This document shows, one piece after another, positions 8,486 through 16,951 of a stretch of 64,000 nucleotides of DNA. The stretch lies in NCBI RefSeq assembly GCF_019799945.1, contig NZ_JABGCH010000003.1:186001-250000 (forward strand). Reading direction: 5' to 3'. The position numbers and the translations under genes are program-made. Source of the stretch: Modestobacter marinus. GTDB lineage: Bacteria; Actinomycetota; Actinomycetes; Mycobacteriales; Geodermatophilaceae. How positions within the stretch are numbered: position 1 is the first letter of the stretch; each line of letters starts with the position of its first letter. The notes beneath the pieces are model-generated. The model was not told where the DNA came from. It was given only the letters and a program-made list of their open reading frames with translations, and did not search any database.

Positions 8486-10287
8486 GCCCGGGCCTCCGCG
8501 GGCTGCCGGTCCGGCGCGTCGGCCTCGGGCGGCTGGTAGGCGCGGACCAGCTCCGCGTAGCCGGGGACGCGGGCCAGCAGCTCGGCGTGGCTGCCGCGGT
8601 CGACCAGCCGGCCGCCCTCCAGCCACACCACCTCGTCCGCGAGTTCGATGGTGGCCTGCCGGTAGGCGACGACCACGACGGTGACCGGTCGGTCGGCGGT
8701 GCGGAGCGCGTCCAGGATGCGAGCCTCGACCGCCGGGTCGACGGCGCTGGTCGCGTCGTCGAGGACGAGCAGCCGGGGACGCCGGACGACGGCGCGCGCG
8801 AGGGCCAGGCGCTGCCGCTGGCCGCCCGAGAGGCTCGCCCCGCGCTCGCCGACGCGGGTGTCGAGGCCCTCGGGCAGGCGGGCGACGAAGTCCTCGGCCG
8901 CGGCGATGCGCAGCGCCTCGTGCACCTGCTCGTCGTCGTAGGGGGCGCCGAGGGTGACGTTGTCACGGACGGTGTCGTCGAAGAGGAACGTCGACTGGGC
9001 CACGAAGGCGACCTCGCTGCTGACCTCGCCCTCGCGCAGGGTGCGCAGGTCGACGCCGTCCAGCAGCACCTCGCCGGTCCGGGGGTCGACCAGCCGGACC
9101 AGCAGACCGGCGAGGGTGGACTTCCCGGCGCCGGTCGGGCCGACGACGGCGAGGGTGCGCCCGGCGGCGACGTCGAACGTGACGCCGTGCAGGGTCGGCG
9201 TGGTCACGCCGTCGTAGCCGAACCCGACGTCCCGGAGCCCGAGCGCGGCGCCGCGCTGCCCGCGGGGGGCGGGGTCCGTGCCGTGCGGGGTCCGGCCGGT
9301 CGCCTCGAGCACCGGGGTGACCCGGTCGAACCCGGCGAGGGCGCGGGGCAGGTCGGCGAGCACCCAGCCGATGGCGCGGATGGGCAGTGCCAGCAGGGTG
9401 AACAGGTAGGCGATGGACACGAGGTCGCCGGCGGCGGTGGTGCCGGCGACGACGCGCTCCGCGCCGACCAGGAGGACGGCGAGGGTGCCGAGGTTCGGCA
9501 GCGCCTCCATGAGCGGGTCGAACAGGCCGCGGAGGCGCCCGACGGCGATGAGGCCGTCGCGCAGCTCGGTGGCGCGCGCGGAGAAGCGCTCGGTCTCGTC
9601 GGCCTCCCTGCCCAGGGTCTTGACCACCAGGGCGGCGTCGAAGCTCTCGTGCGCGATCTCGCTGACCTCGGCGCGCAGCTGCTGGGCGCGGGCCATCCGC
9701 GGCGACATGGCGCGGCTGTAGACGGCGTTGACCACGAAGACCAGCGGGAACACGACGAAGCCGACGACGGCGAGCAGCGGGTCGGTGAGCAGCAGGGCGA
9801 CCACGGTCATGCCGATCATCACCACGGCCCCGCAGGCGAAGGGCAGCGGGGAGACGAAGAACCAGGCGGACTCGACGTCGGAGTTCGCGTTGGACAGCAG
9901 CTGGCCGGTGGGGTGGCGTTGGTGCCAGGACAGCGGGAGCCGCAGGTACTGGCCGGTCACCCGGCGGCGGTAGTCGGCCTGCAGCCGGAAGCTCATGATG
10001 CCGGCGAACAGCCGCCGCCCCAGGATCCCGACAATCTTGAGGACGGCCACGGCGAGAATGACCGCCGCGGCCAGGGTGAGCGCGGCGGCGGTGGTGGCGC
10101 CCTCGGCGAAGGCGGGGAGGATCACCCGGTCGGTGACGCCGCCGACGACGTAGGCGCTGGCCACGGTCATGCCGCCGTACAGGCTGCTGCCGAGGAGGGC
10201 GAGGGCGAAGATGCCCGGTTGCTCGGCGATGGCCCGGCCGACGTGGCGGAGGCCGCGCCGGACCACGGCGTCGGAGCGTCGCGGCAC
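8482..10287 (-). CDS. ABC exporter half-transporter with degenerate ATPase site
   Basis: A 601-residue ABC half-transporter: six transmembrane helices in the first 320 residues, then an ATPase domain with Walker A GPTGAGKST (about residue 385), canonical signature LSGGQRQ (about 487) and Walker B LLVLDDATSAVD (about 505). The catalytic Glu is replaced by Asp and the H-loop His by Tyr (VVVVAYRQA), so this site should hydrolyse ATP poorly or not at all, the hallmark of the non-catalytic half of a heterodimeric exporter. It is the first gene of a two-gene operon; AGGAGG lies five bases before the GTG start and a TAGGCT -10 element is further upstream. Confidence 0.93.
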   Translation of the reverse strand: MPRRSDAVVRRGLRHVGRAIAEQPGIFALALLGSSLYGGMTVASAYVVGGVTDRVILPAFAEGATTAAALTLAAAVILAVAVLKIVGILGRRLFAGIMSFRLQADYRRRVTGQYLRLPLSWHQRHPTGQLLSNANSDVESAWFFVSPLPFACGAVVMIGMTVVALLLTDPLLAVVGFVVFPLVFVVNAVYSRAMSPRMARAQQLRAEVSEIAHESFDAALVVKTLGREADETERFSARATELRDGLIAVGRLRGLFDPLMEALPNLGTLAVLLVGAERVVAGTTAAGDLVSIAYLFTLLALPIRAIGWVLADLPRALAGFDRVTPVLEATGRTPHGTDPAPRGQRGAALGLRDVGFGYDGVTTPTLHGVTFDVAAGRTLAVVGPTGAGKSTLAGLLVRLVDPRTGEVLLDGVDLRTLREGEVSSEVAFVAQSTFLFDDTVRDNVTLGAPYDDEQVHEALRIAAAEDFVARLPEGLDTRVGERGASLSGGQRQRLALARAVVRRPRLLVLDDATSAVDPAVEARILDALRTADRPVTVVVVAYRQATIELADEVVWLEGGRLVDRGSHAELLARVPGYAELVRAYQPPEADAPDRQPAEARA

Positions 10288-10320
10288 AGGGTCCTCCTGT
10301 CGGGAGCGGGCGGTGGCGCG

Positions 10321-10349
10321 AGCCTACCCGCGCTCGTTACCTGGCCTAA
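10321..10349 (-). promoter_or_regulatory. Probable promoter of the ABC exporter operon
   Basis: Minus-strand TTAGGC and TAGGCT (10326-10321) are 17 bases apart, a plausible -35/-10 pair for the housekeeping sigma. The start would be near 10314, leaving a short leader with AGGAGG before the GTG. Confidence 0.45.
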
Positions 10350-10393
10350 CGGAATTGCGGTCCCGTGCGCGCTCGCCGGGTCCGGGGCTGGCA

Positions 10394-10399
10394 TAGCCT
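10394..10399 (+). promoter_or_regulatory. -10 element of a leaderless promoter (TAGCCT)
   Basis: TAGCCT is followed after six bases by the ATG of the TIGR03085-family gene, with no Shine-Dalgarno sequence between, as expected for a leaderless transcript. Confidence 0.62.
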
Positions 10400-10405
10400 C
10401 GGTGG

Positions 10406-11035
10406 ATGCCCACCTCCACCGTCCCGGTCTCCCAGTCGGAGCGGGCCGCGCTGGCCAATCTGCTCGCCGAGCTCGGGCCCGACGCGCCGACCTGCTGCGA
10501 GGGGTGGACGACCAGGGACCTCGCGGCCCACCTCGTCGTGCGGGACCGGCGGCCGGACGCGATGCCCGGGTTCGCGCTGGGCGGTCCGCTGGGCAAGTGG
10601 ACGGAGCGGGTGCACCGACGCGCCCGCGGCAGCCGGGACTACCCGACCCTGGTGGCCGAGGTGCGCTCCGGGCCGCCGGCGTGGCTGTTCACCGCGTGGC
10701 CGGTGCTGGACCGGCTGCTGAACACCGTCGAGCTGGTGATCCACCACGAGGACGCGCGCCGCGCGCAGCCCGGGTGGTCGCCGCGGGACCTGCCCCCGTC
10801 GGTGCAGGACCAGCTGTGGACCGCGGTCCGGTACCTGTCCCGCGGAAAGGACGCCGCGAAGCCCGAGGGCGGCCTGCTGGTGCGGCGGAGCGACGTCCCC
10901 GACGGCGCGGAGGGCAGCGAGCGGCGACTGAAGAAGGGCACGCCCACCACGACTGTCGTCGGCGCACCGCTGGAGATCCTGCTCTGGATCAGCGGCCGGC
11001 AGGACGTCGCCTGCGTCGACCTCACCGTCGAGTAG
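10406..11035 (+). CDS. TIGR03085-family metal-binding protein (DinB/maleylpyruvate isomerase fold)
   Basis: A 209-residue protein of the actinobacterial TIGR03085 family, related to the mycothiol-dependent maleylpyruvate isomerase N-terminal fold. Recognisable segments are ERAALANLLAELGPDAPTCC near the N-terminus, EGWTTRDLAAHLVVRDRRPDA, NTVELVIHHEDARRAQPGW with the likely metal-binding His pair, and the C-terminal LKKGTPTTTVVGAPLEILLW. Members may bind metal and act with mycothiol or a related thiol, but no reaction is established. Proteins of this family often lie near his genes in Actinobacteria, as here. It stands alone on the plus strand. Confidence 0.88.
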   Translation: MPTSTVPVSQSERAALANLLAELGPDAPTCCEGWTTRDLAAHLVVRDRRPDAMPGFALGGPLGKWTERVHRRARGSRDYPTLVAEVRSGPPAWLFTAWPVLDRLLNTVELVIHHEDARRAQPGWSPRDLPPSVQDQLWTAVRYLSRGKDAAKPEGGLLVRRSDVPDGAEGSERRLKKGTPTTTVVGAPLEILLWISGRQDVACVDLTVE

Positions 11036-11048
11036 CGCGGCGTCGGGG

Positions 11049-11555
11049 TCAGAACGTGAGCCCGTGCCGCTCGATGAGGGCCTGCGTGCCGGCGGGATCG
11101 GCGTCGCACTGGTAGGGAGCCGCCATCTCCGCCAGCTCCTCGGCCGTCGGTGGCGCGGGAAGGCCACCCAGCCAGCGGAAGAACTGCTCCAGCCCGGCCG
11201 GTGAGATGAGCTCGAGCACCGCGGCCGGCTCATCGCCGGCGTTCCAGAACGTGTGCCACTGGTTCCTCGGTTTGAACACGAGGTCCCCGGGCTCGGCGAC
11301 CAGCTCGACGTCCCCGAGGACCGCACCGATGCGGCCGGACAGGACGACGGTGTACTCGTCCTCGAGGTGGTGCCGGTGCAGGGCAGCGGCCAGCGCCCGC
11401 GGGGCGAACAGGTGCTGGACGAGCGCGAACCGGCCGCCCGCATCCCGACCGTCGATCATGAACCGGTCCCGGACCCCACCGGGATCGCCGAGGACCTCAC
11501 CGTCGGCCGCCCTGAGGACGCGCGGCGCCGACCCGCCAGCCAACCGGTCGTCCAT
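11049..11555 (-). CDS. Cupin-domain protein, 168 aa
   Basis: A single-domain cupin: residues about 50-120 hold the beta-barrel, with motif 1 ALHRHHLEDEYTVVLSGRIG (two His, one Glu) and motif 2 around PRNQWHTFWNAGDEPAAVLEL with the third His. The C-terminus (LGGLPAPPTAEELAEMAAPY) resembles small cupins found with antibiotic or stress genes, but no substrate can be named. It is not closely related to the cupin at 5.7 kb. The gene ends 13 bases from the stop of the convergent TIGR03085 gene. Confidence 0.85.
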   Translation of the reverse strand: MDDRLAGGSAPRVLRAADGEVLGDPGGVRDRFMIDGRDAGGRFALVQHLFAPRALAAALHRHHLEDEYTVVLSGRIGAVLGDVELVAEPGDLVFKPRNQWHTFWNAGDEPAAVLELISPAGLEQFFRWLGGLPAPPTAEELAEMAAPYQCDADPAGTQALIERHGLTF

Positions 11556-11642
11556 GGTCTCTCCGGGATCGCGAGGAGTGCGCGCAGGCTACTGCTGGGG
11601 GGTGGCGTCGGTCCTTCCCGGCCCGGCGGGGAAAGGCCTCGG

Positions 11643-13325
11643 TCAGAACGGCGGCGGGTCGTAGGCGGACGGCGCCGGCGGCGGGCCGTCGTCCGCACCG
11701 GGCGGCGCCGGCGGCAGGTCGTCGTCGGCGCCGAACCGGGGCGGGTGGGTGGTGGCCACCTGGCCGGTGGGCGTCGTCCACTCCAGGCCGCCGTCGGCCG
11801 TTGCGCGCAGCCGCCAGCCCGGCGCCTGGTGGCTCAGCCGGTGGTGGTGCCGGCACAGACAGCAGAGGTTGTCGTGGCTGGTCGGTCCCCACGGCCACGG
11901 GACGGTGTGGTCGAGGTCGCAGCGCCTCGGGCGCGCCCGGCAGCCGGGGAACCGGCAGCGCCGATCGCGGAGCCGGACGAAGCGGTCGAGCTCCTCGCCG
12001 GGGCGGTAACGCGGCGAAGCCCCGGGGGGACCCAGGGCGCTGCCGCGGCGCAGCGACGTCGCGTCGGCGAGGGCGAGCAGCTGACCGTTGAGCTCGTCGA
12101 CGAGCGCGACGTGCGGGCGCTCGGCGAGTGCGGTGCCGGAGATGCGGTTGATCCGCAGCAGATCGGCCAGCGCGTCCCGGCCGTCGGGCAGCGGCCGGGC
12201 CGACGGCTGCTGCCCTGACTCCTGGTCTTCGGCGACCGCCGGCTGCGGACCCGACTCCCCGTCCTCCACGACCGTCGGCTCGGGCCGCGGCAGGAGCCCC
12301 AGCGCGATCGCCAGCTGCCGGACCATCTCAGCCGGCACCAGATCGCCGTCGACCTCGCCGGGCCCACTGCCACCGAGCAGCGTCTCGACCGCGGCCACGA
12401 TGGTCAGCCGCGCCTGGACCGGTGGCAGTCCGTGCTCGCCCGGCCGGAGCACGAGGTCGACCAGGCAGTCGACCATCCGCTGGGCCCTGGTCCGCTCGTC
12501 ACCCTCGACCGCGGCGGCGTCGGCGTACTGCTCGAGGGCGTCCCGCATGGCCCGGGCCACCGGCGCGGGCAGCACCGCGGACAACGTCGCCATCCCGTCG
12601 TCCCCCGCGTACACGACGACTCGGCGCTCCCGGATCGCCTGCCGGACCCGCCGCGCGACGGACTCGGCGTCGAGCCGCTGCACCAAGCGCTGCGCTGCGG
12701 CGCGCAGCTGCGCCGGCGTCTTCCCGGCAACCCGCGCGAGCAACCGATCCTCCGCCTCGCCGCGGACGTCGTCCGCCAGCGGTGAGACGACCTTGGTCAT
12801 CACCCGGGCATGGGCCCAGCTGATCCGACCCTCGCGGAGGGCGCGCAGCGTCCCTGGCAGGCGCTCGTCGAGAGTGATCGACTCGACCAGCAGGTCGGTC
12901 GCGGCCGCGCCGGACACCTGCAGGGCCACGGCGACCTCGTCGACCGCCCACTCGCTCACCGGGGTGAGCGCGGCCGGACGAGCCGCCCGGGTCGAGGCCG
13001 CGGCCGCGCCGATCTCGGAGTCGGGCCGGTCCAGCGAGGCGGGACGGGAGCGGGCGAAGGCGGCGAGCGCCGACGCCTGGTCGGCTGCCGCCCCGGCCAG
13101 CACCCGGTGCGCCTCCCGGGCGAGGGCGAGGTGATCAGCCCCCGCCTCGATCTGCTCCGCCAGCCGGGCGGCGCCCGGGACGACCTCCCCGACGACGTCG
13201 GATGGGGACCCGTGCGTCTCGTAGTCGTCCGCCAGCTCGTACACCAGCTCGTCGACCGCTGCGCGCAGCCACTCCTCGAGGGCCGACTCCCGGCCCACGA
13301 ACAGCTGCACCACTGCTTCGAACAT
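11643..13325 (-). CDS. DUF222-domain HNH endonuclease (13E12 family)
   Basis: A 560-residue protein: an all-helical DUF222 region (about residues 30-430) followed by an HNH nuclease domain with RDRRCRFPGCRARPRRCDLDH, the zinc-holding Cys pairs, and NLCCLCRHHHRLSH. This architecture is that of the mycobacterial 13E12 repeat family. The ATG start (MFEAVVQLF) is inside a perfect LexA box, so expression should be SOS-controlled; several 13E12 genes of mycobacteria are known LexA targets. The reading frame continues upstream without a stop into a membrane-protein gene fragment, but that part has unrelated composition and I regard it as separate. The role of these nucleases is unknown. Confidence 0.88.
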   Translation of the reverse strand: MFEAVVQLFVGRESALEEWLRAAVDELVYELADDYETHGSPSDVVGEVVPGAARLAEQIEAGADHLALAREAHRVLAGAAADQASALAAFARSRPASLDRPDSEIGAAAASTRAARPAALTPVSEWAVDEVAVALQVSGAAATDLLVESITLDERLPGTLRALREGRISWAHARVMTKVVSPLADDVRGEAEDRLLARVAGKTPAQLRAAAQRLVQRLDAESVARRVRQAIRERRVVVYAGDDGMATLSAVLPAPVARAMRDALEQYADAAAVEGDERTRAQRMVDCLVDLVLRPGEHGLPPVQARLTIVAAVETLLGGSGPGEVDGDLVPAEMVRQLAIALGLLPRPEPTVVEDGESGPQPAVAEDQESGQQPSARPLPDGRDALADLLRINRISGTALAERPHVALVDELNGQLLALADATSLRRGSALGPPGASPRYRPGEELDRFVRLRDRRCRFPGCRARPRRCDLDHTVPWPWGPTSHDNLCCLCRHHHRLSHQAPGWRLRATADGGLEWTTPTGQVATTHPPRFGADDDLPPAPPGADDGPPPAPSAYDPPPF

Positions 13326-13333
13326 GTGTTCGA
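13318..13333 (-). promoter_or_regulatory. LexA (SOS) box over the start codon of the HNH gene
   Basis: TCGAACACATGTTCGA on the minus strand is a perfect 16-bp match to the actinobacterial SOS box TCGAAC-N4-GTTCGA. Its centre contains the ATG of the HNH endonuclease gene, so bound LexA would sit directly on the translation start and block RNA polymerase at or just after initiation. Confidence 0.85.
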
Positions 13334-13389
13334 TCGTATCGTGTGGACCGCCCGCTGACCAGCGGAGATGGTCCCTGTGGACAAGCGCG

Positions 13390-14021
13390 TCAGCGGCGGC
13401 GGGCGCGGTGCCGCCACCACAGCCAGGCAGTCGGCGCCCACCAGGAGCCCGTGCGCCACCCGCAGCGAAGGCGACGCGAAGAACTGTGGCAGGTACAGCG
13501 CCATGCCGACCGCCACCGGGACCGCCGACCAGCGAGACAGGGCACCCGAGCGCCCCGAGCACGGCCCCGACGCCGAGCAGCACGAGCCCGATCCCGAACG
13601 TGGTGAGCTGGGTCGGACCCATCCGGATCTCCTCCACCAGCCCGAGCAGACTGTCGTCGCCGGTGCTGATGACCCGCTGACCGAGGGCGTGCAGGGCGAA
13701 GGTTTTGGCGCCGTAGTACGGCAGTGTCAGGCCCGTCCCGATCCAGGTGACCACGACCACGACCACGACCGCGGCCCCGGCGGCCCGCGCGCCCGGACCG
13801 CCGGCGACCGCCGCGCGCACCGACAGCAGCCCGAGCGAGAGCAGGACGAACCCGGCCACGGCCGCCAGGTGCGCGACCACCGAGGACGGCGACGCGAAGG
13901 CGGCGGCCGAGCCGGCGGCCGTCGCGTCCCCCCACGGCCGGACCGCCGGGTACAGCGCGAACAGGACGCCGGCGGTGGCGAGCGCGGCGGGACCGGTGGA
14001 GCCAGAGCACCGCTCTCGCAA
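13390..14021 (-). pseudogene. Frameshifted multi-pass membrane protein
   Basis: From about 14021 (TTG) the minus strand encodes a typical membrane protein: helices in AALATAGVLFALYPAV, VVAHLAAVAGFVLLSLGLL, AVVVVVVVTWIGTGLTLPY, a loop YYGAKTFALHALGQRVIS, then TTFGIGLVLLGVGAVLGAL. Near 13550 the coding pattern jumps by one base: the next native-looking stretch (WSAVPVAVGMALYLPQFF to GADCLAVV) is in another frame, and the basic end WWRHRARRR with a TGA is in the third. Two one-base insertions would explain this. Either the gene is broken or the sequence has indel errors. It starts 13 bases after hisF, so it may be the last gene of that transcript. Family not recognised. Confidence 0.5.
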
Positions 14022-14034
14022 CCCGACGGGCGGC

Positions 14035-14829
14035 TCAGCGCAGCGGGTGGTCGGTTGCCTGCCGCACGGGCACGCCTGCGGCCGACAGCGCCTGCTTCAC
14101 GTCCCCCACCCGCAGCTGGCCGAAGTGGAAGACGCTGGCCGCCAGCACCGCGTCCGCCCCCGCCTCGACCGCCGGGGGGAAGTGCTCGACCGCGCCCGCT
14201 CCCCCACTGGCGATCAACGGCACGGTGACCTCGCGGCGCACCGCGCGGATCAGCTCGGTGTCGAACCCGGCGCGGGTGCCGTCGGCGTCCATCGAGTTGA
14301 GCAGCACCTCGCCCACCCCGAGCGCGGCGGCCTGCACGACCCACTCGACGGCGTCCCGCCCGGTCCCCCGCCGCCCGCCGTGGGTGGTGATCTCGAAGCC
14401 CGAGTCGGTGACCGCGCCGTCCCGCACCCGGCGCGCGTCCAGCGACAGCACGAGCACCTGGTTGCCGAACCGGTCGGCGATCTCGGCGATCAGCTCCGGG
14501 CGCGCGACCGCGGCGGTGTTCACCGCGACCTTGTCCGCCCCGGCGCGCAGCAGGCGGTCGACGTCCTCGACGCTGCGCACCCCACCGCCCACGGTCAGCG
14601 GGATGAAGACGCTCTCGGCCGTCCGCCGGACGACGTCGTAGGTGGTCTCCCGGTTGCCGGAGCTCGCGGTGATGTCGAGGAAGGTCAGCTCGTCGGCGCC
14701 CTCGGCGTCGTAGACCCGGGCCATCTCCACCGGGTCACCGGCGTCGACCAGGTCGACGAAGTTGACGCCTTTCACCACCCGCCCGGCGTCGACGTCCAGG
14801 CACGGGATCACGCGGACCGCGAGGCTCAT
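14035..14829 (-). CDS. hisF: Imidazole glycerol phosphate synthase, cyclase subunit
   Basis: Forms, with HisH, the enzyme that turns PRFAR plus ammonia into imidazole glycerol phosphate and AICAR. The 264-residue barrel shows the family start [19 protein letters not shown] with catalytic Asp12, [23 protein letters not shown], the second catalytic region VLSLDARRV, and the phosphate-binding ASGGAG and [10 protein letters not shown] segments. The ATG overlaps the stop of the ridA-like gene in an ATGA motif, so the order is hisA-ridA-hisF in one coupled operon. The longer upstream reading is the ridA shadow. Confidence 0.97.
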   Translation of the reverse strand: MSLAVRVIPCLDVDAGRVVKGVNFVDLVDAGDPVEMARVYDAEGADELTFLDITASSGNRETTYDVVRRTAESVFIPLTVGGGVRSVEDVDRLLRAGADKVAVNTAAVARPELIAEIADRFGNQVLVLSLDARRVRDGAVTDSGFEITTHGGRRGTGRDAVEWVVQAAALGVGEVLLNSMDADGTRAGFDTELIRAVRREVTVPLIASGGAGAVEHFPPAVEAGADAVLAASVFHFGQLRVGDVKQALSAAGVPVRQATDHPLR

Positions 14830-15215
14830 GCCGCACCCCGCACGGCGTCCGCCTCGACCTCGACCAGCATCGCCGGGTCGATCAGCGCGGCGACCTGCAC
14901 CATCGCCGTCGCCGGCCGCACCCCGCCGAAGAACTCGCCGTGCACGCGGCCGACCTCCTCCCACCGACCGATGTCGGTCACGTACATGCGGGTGCGGACG
15001 ACGTCGCCGAGGGCGAACCCGGCCTCCTCCAGGGCCCGCCGGACGCCGGTGAGCGCGACCCGGGTCTGCTCCGCGGCGTCGCCCGGGTGAACCACGGCGC
15101 CGTCCACGGTCGCCGTCGTCCCGCTCACCCAGGCGTTGTCCCCGTGGACGACGACCCGGCTGTAGCCGACGACGTCCTCCCAGGGAGCACCGGAACCGAT
15201 GCGCTGGGCGCTCAT
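14826..15215 (-). CDS. RidA/YjgF-family protein lacking the catalytic arginine
   Basis: A 129-residue RidA-fold protein embedded between hisA and hisF, with ATGA overlaps at both ends, so it is translated in step with the histidine enzymes. Recognisable segments: [46 protein letters not shown] and [23 protein letters not shown]. True RidA enamine/imine deaminases have Arg at the position occupied here by Thr103 (PAT instead of PAR), while the downstream Glu is kept. It therefore belongs to a Rid subgroup whose deaminase activity is doubtful. Its place in the operon suggests handling of a reactive intermediate or a structural/regulatory role; this is inference. Confidence 0.9.
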   Translation of the reverse strand: MSAQRIGSGAPWEDVVGYSRVVVHGDNAWVSGTTATVDGAVVHPGDAAEQTRVALTGVRRALEEAGFALGDVVRTRMYVTDIGRWEEVGRVHGEFFGGVRPATAMVQVAALIDPAMLVEVEADAVRGAA

Positions 15216-15949
15216 CCCGCCGCGACCTCCTCGGTGACCGCGAGCGCCTGCGGCAGCGTGAACGCGCCCGCGTACAGCGCCTTCCCGACGATCGCGCCCT
15301 CGACACCGATCGCGCTCAACCCGGCAAGCGCCCGGATGTCGTCGAGGGAACTCACCCCGCCCGAGGCGACGACCGGCCGCGGGGTCGCGGCGCACACCTC
15401 CCGCAGCAGCTCCAGGTTGGGGCCGCGCAGCGTGCCGTCCTTGGTGATGTCGGTGACCACGTAGCGGGCACAGCCCTCCGCGTCCAGGCGCGCCAGCGTC
15501 TCGTACAGCTCGCCGCCCTCGCGGGTCCAGCCGCGGGCGGCCAGCCGGGTGCCCCGCACGTCGAGCCCCACGGCGATCCGGTCGCCGTGCTCGGCGATGG
15601 CCCGGGCACACCACTCCGGCGACTCCAGCGCCGCGGTGCCGAGGTTCACCCGCCGGCAGCCGGTGTCCAGCGCGGCGGCCAGCGTCGCGTCGTCCCGGAT
15701 GCCCCCGGAGAGCTCCACGTCGACGTCGAGCTCCCCGACGACCCGCGCCAGCAGCTCCCGGTTGGAGCCGCGGCCGAACGCCGCGTCGAGGTCGACCAGG
15801 TGCACCCACTCCGCCCCGTCGCGCTGCCACTGCAGGGCGGCCTCGAGCGGATCCCCGTAGGAGGTCTCGCTGCCGGCCTCCCCCTGCACGAGACGGACGG
15901 CGAGGCCGTCGGCGACGTCGACGGCGGGGAGCAGCTGCAGCTTCGGCAC
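15212..15949 (-). CDS. priA: Phosphoribosyl isomerase A (HisA/PriA, probably bifunctional with TrpF)
   Basis: Isomerises ProFAR to PRFAR in histidine synthesis. In Actinobacteria this enzyme (PriA) usually also performs the TrpF reaction, since trpF is missing from many of these genomes. The 245-residue barrel begins [22 protein letters not shown] with catalytic Asp11 and the PriA-type Arg19 followed by GEAGSET, and contains [41 protein letters not shown] and ASGGVSS. The GTG start lies seven bases after TAGGCT, so this half of the his cluster has its own promoter and probably a leaderless mRNA. It overlaps ridA by four bases. Confidence 0.96.
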   Translation of the reverse strand: MPKLQLLPAVDVADGLAVRLVQGEAGSETSYGDPLEAALQWQRDGAEWVHLVDLDAAFGRGSNRELLARVVGELDVDVELSGGIRDDATLAAALDTGCRRVNLGTAALESPEWCARAIAEHGDRIAVGLDVRGTRLAARGWTREGGELYETLARLDAEGCARYVVTDITKDGTLRGPNLELLREVCAATPRPVVASGGVSSLDDIRALAGLSAIGVEGAIVGKALYAGAFTLPQALAVTEEVAAG

Positions 15950-15956
15950 GGGCCCA

Positions 15957-15962
15957 AGCCTA
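15957..15962 (-). promoter_or_regulatory. -10 element of a leaderless promoter for priA-ridA-hisF
   Basis: Minus-strand TAGGCT precedes the priA GTG by seven bases. It implies that priA-ridA-hisF is a transcription unit separate from hisD-hisC-hisB. Confidence 0.62.
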
Positions 15963-15970
15963 GGGACTGG

Positions 15971-16891
15971 TCATCTGTAGCCCTCGTCACCGGCGGGTCG
16001 GCCCGCGTCGACCACCTCCGCGAGGTAGCGCCAGCAGTCCGGCCGGCTGCCGTCGACGTCGGTGAAGCCGTAGACGCCGGCGAGCTGCCCGGAGGACAGC
16101 GACCGGCCGGACCAGCGGTCCCGCTCGGGGTCGGCGGCGAGCGCGGCCACTGCCCGGCCGACGTAGCGCGGGGTCTCGGAGATGCAGAAGTGCTCGGCCA
16201 CCGCCGTCCCGTCGCGCCAGTTCTCCTCGGTGACGCCGTAGTGCTCGAGCATCCCCTCCGAGCGCATCCACCCCGGGGTCAGCGCGACGGCGGTGCAGCC
16301 GAACGGGCGGAGCTCCTCGGCTTGCGAGTACCCCAGCCGGGTCACCGCGACCTTGGCCAGGTCGTAGAAGATCGAGACCCGGTAGTGGTCGGCGTTGTAG
16401 TCCGCCGTCCCGTCGGTAACCTCGACGACGAGCCCACCCGGCCGGCGCACCAGCAGCGGCAGCGCATGGGCGCTGGTGATCAGGTGGGTCTCGACCGCCT
16501 GCCGCACCAGCTGCAGCCCCTGCGCCAGGTCCTGCTCCCAGAGCGGCAGGTTCCACTGGTACCTGCCCTCGCCGCCCCAGATGTCGTTGACCAGCACGTC
16601 GAGACGGCCGGACTCGGCGTCGATCCGGGCGACCAGGTCGGCGACCTCCGCGGGGACCTCGTGGTCGGCCACGACGGCGACGCCCCGCCCGCCCGCCGCG
16701 GTGACCAGCTCGGCCGTCTCCTCGATCGTCTCCGGCCGGCCGTGCGCGGCCTGCCGCGCCCGGGTGCTCCGGCCGGTGCACCAGACGGTGGCGCCCGCCT
16801 CGCCGAGGGCGACGGCGATCCCCCGCCCGGCCCCCCGGGTGGCCCCGGCCACCAGCGCGACGGTGCCGCTCAGATCGGGTGGGCTCGCCAT
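15971..16891 (-). CDS. Short-chain dehydrogenase/reductase
   Basis: A 306-residue classical-type SDR. The nucleotide-binding motif is GATRGAGRG (a variant of TGxxxGxG), the second NAD(P) contact is CTGRSTR, NDIWGGEG replaces the NNAG motif, and the active site is SIFYDLAK with the Tyr-x-x-x-Lys pair. The insert-rich middle (IWGGEGRYQWNLPLWEQ) resembles the DHRS1-like subgroup. Substrate unknown. The ATG is preceded by GAGGAGGAAGG. It is divergent from the nitroreductase gene and lies 21 bases downstream-side of priA. Confidence 0.88.
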   Translation of the reverse strand: MASPPDLSGTVALVAGATRGAGRGIAVALGEAGATVWCTGRSTRARQAAHGRPETIEETAELVTAAGGRGVAVVADHEVPAEVADLVARIDAESGRLDVLVNDIWGGEGRYQWNLPLWEQDLAQGLQLVRQAVETHLITSAHALPLLVRRPGGLVVEVTDGTADYNADHYRVSIFYDLAKVAVTRLGYSQAEELRPFGCTAVALTPGWMRSEGMLEHYGVTEENWRDGTAVAEHFCISETPRYVGRAVAALAADPERDRWSGRSLSSGQLAGVYGFTDVDGSRPDCWRYLAEVVDAGRPAGDEGYR

Positions 16892-16951
16892 GACCGCACC
16901 TTCCTCCTCGCCTCCGACGATCCTGTCGGACTCCTCGGGCAGGGTGGGCAC

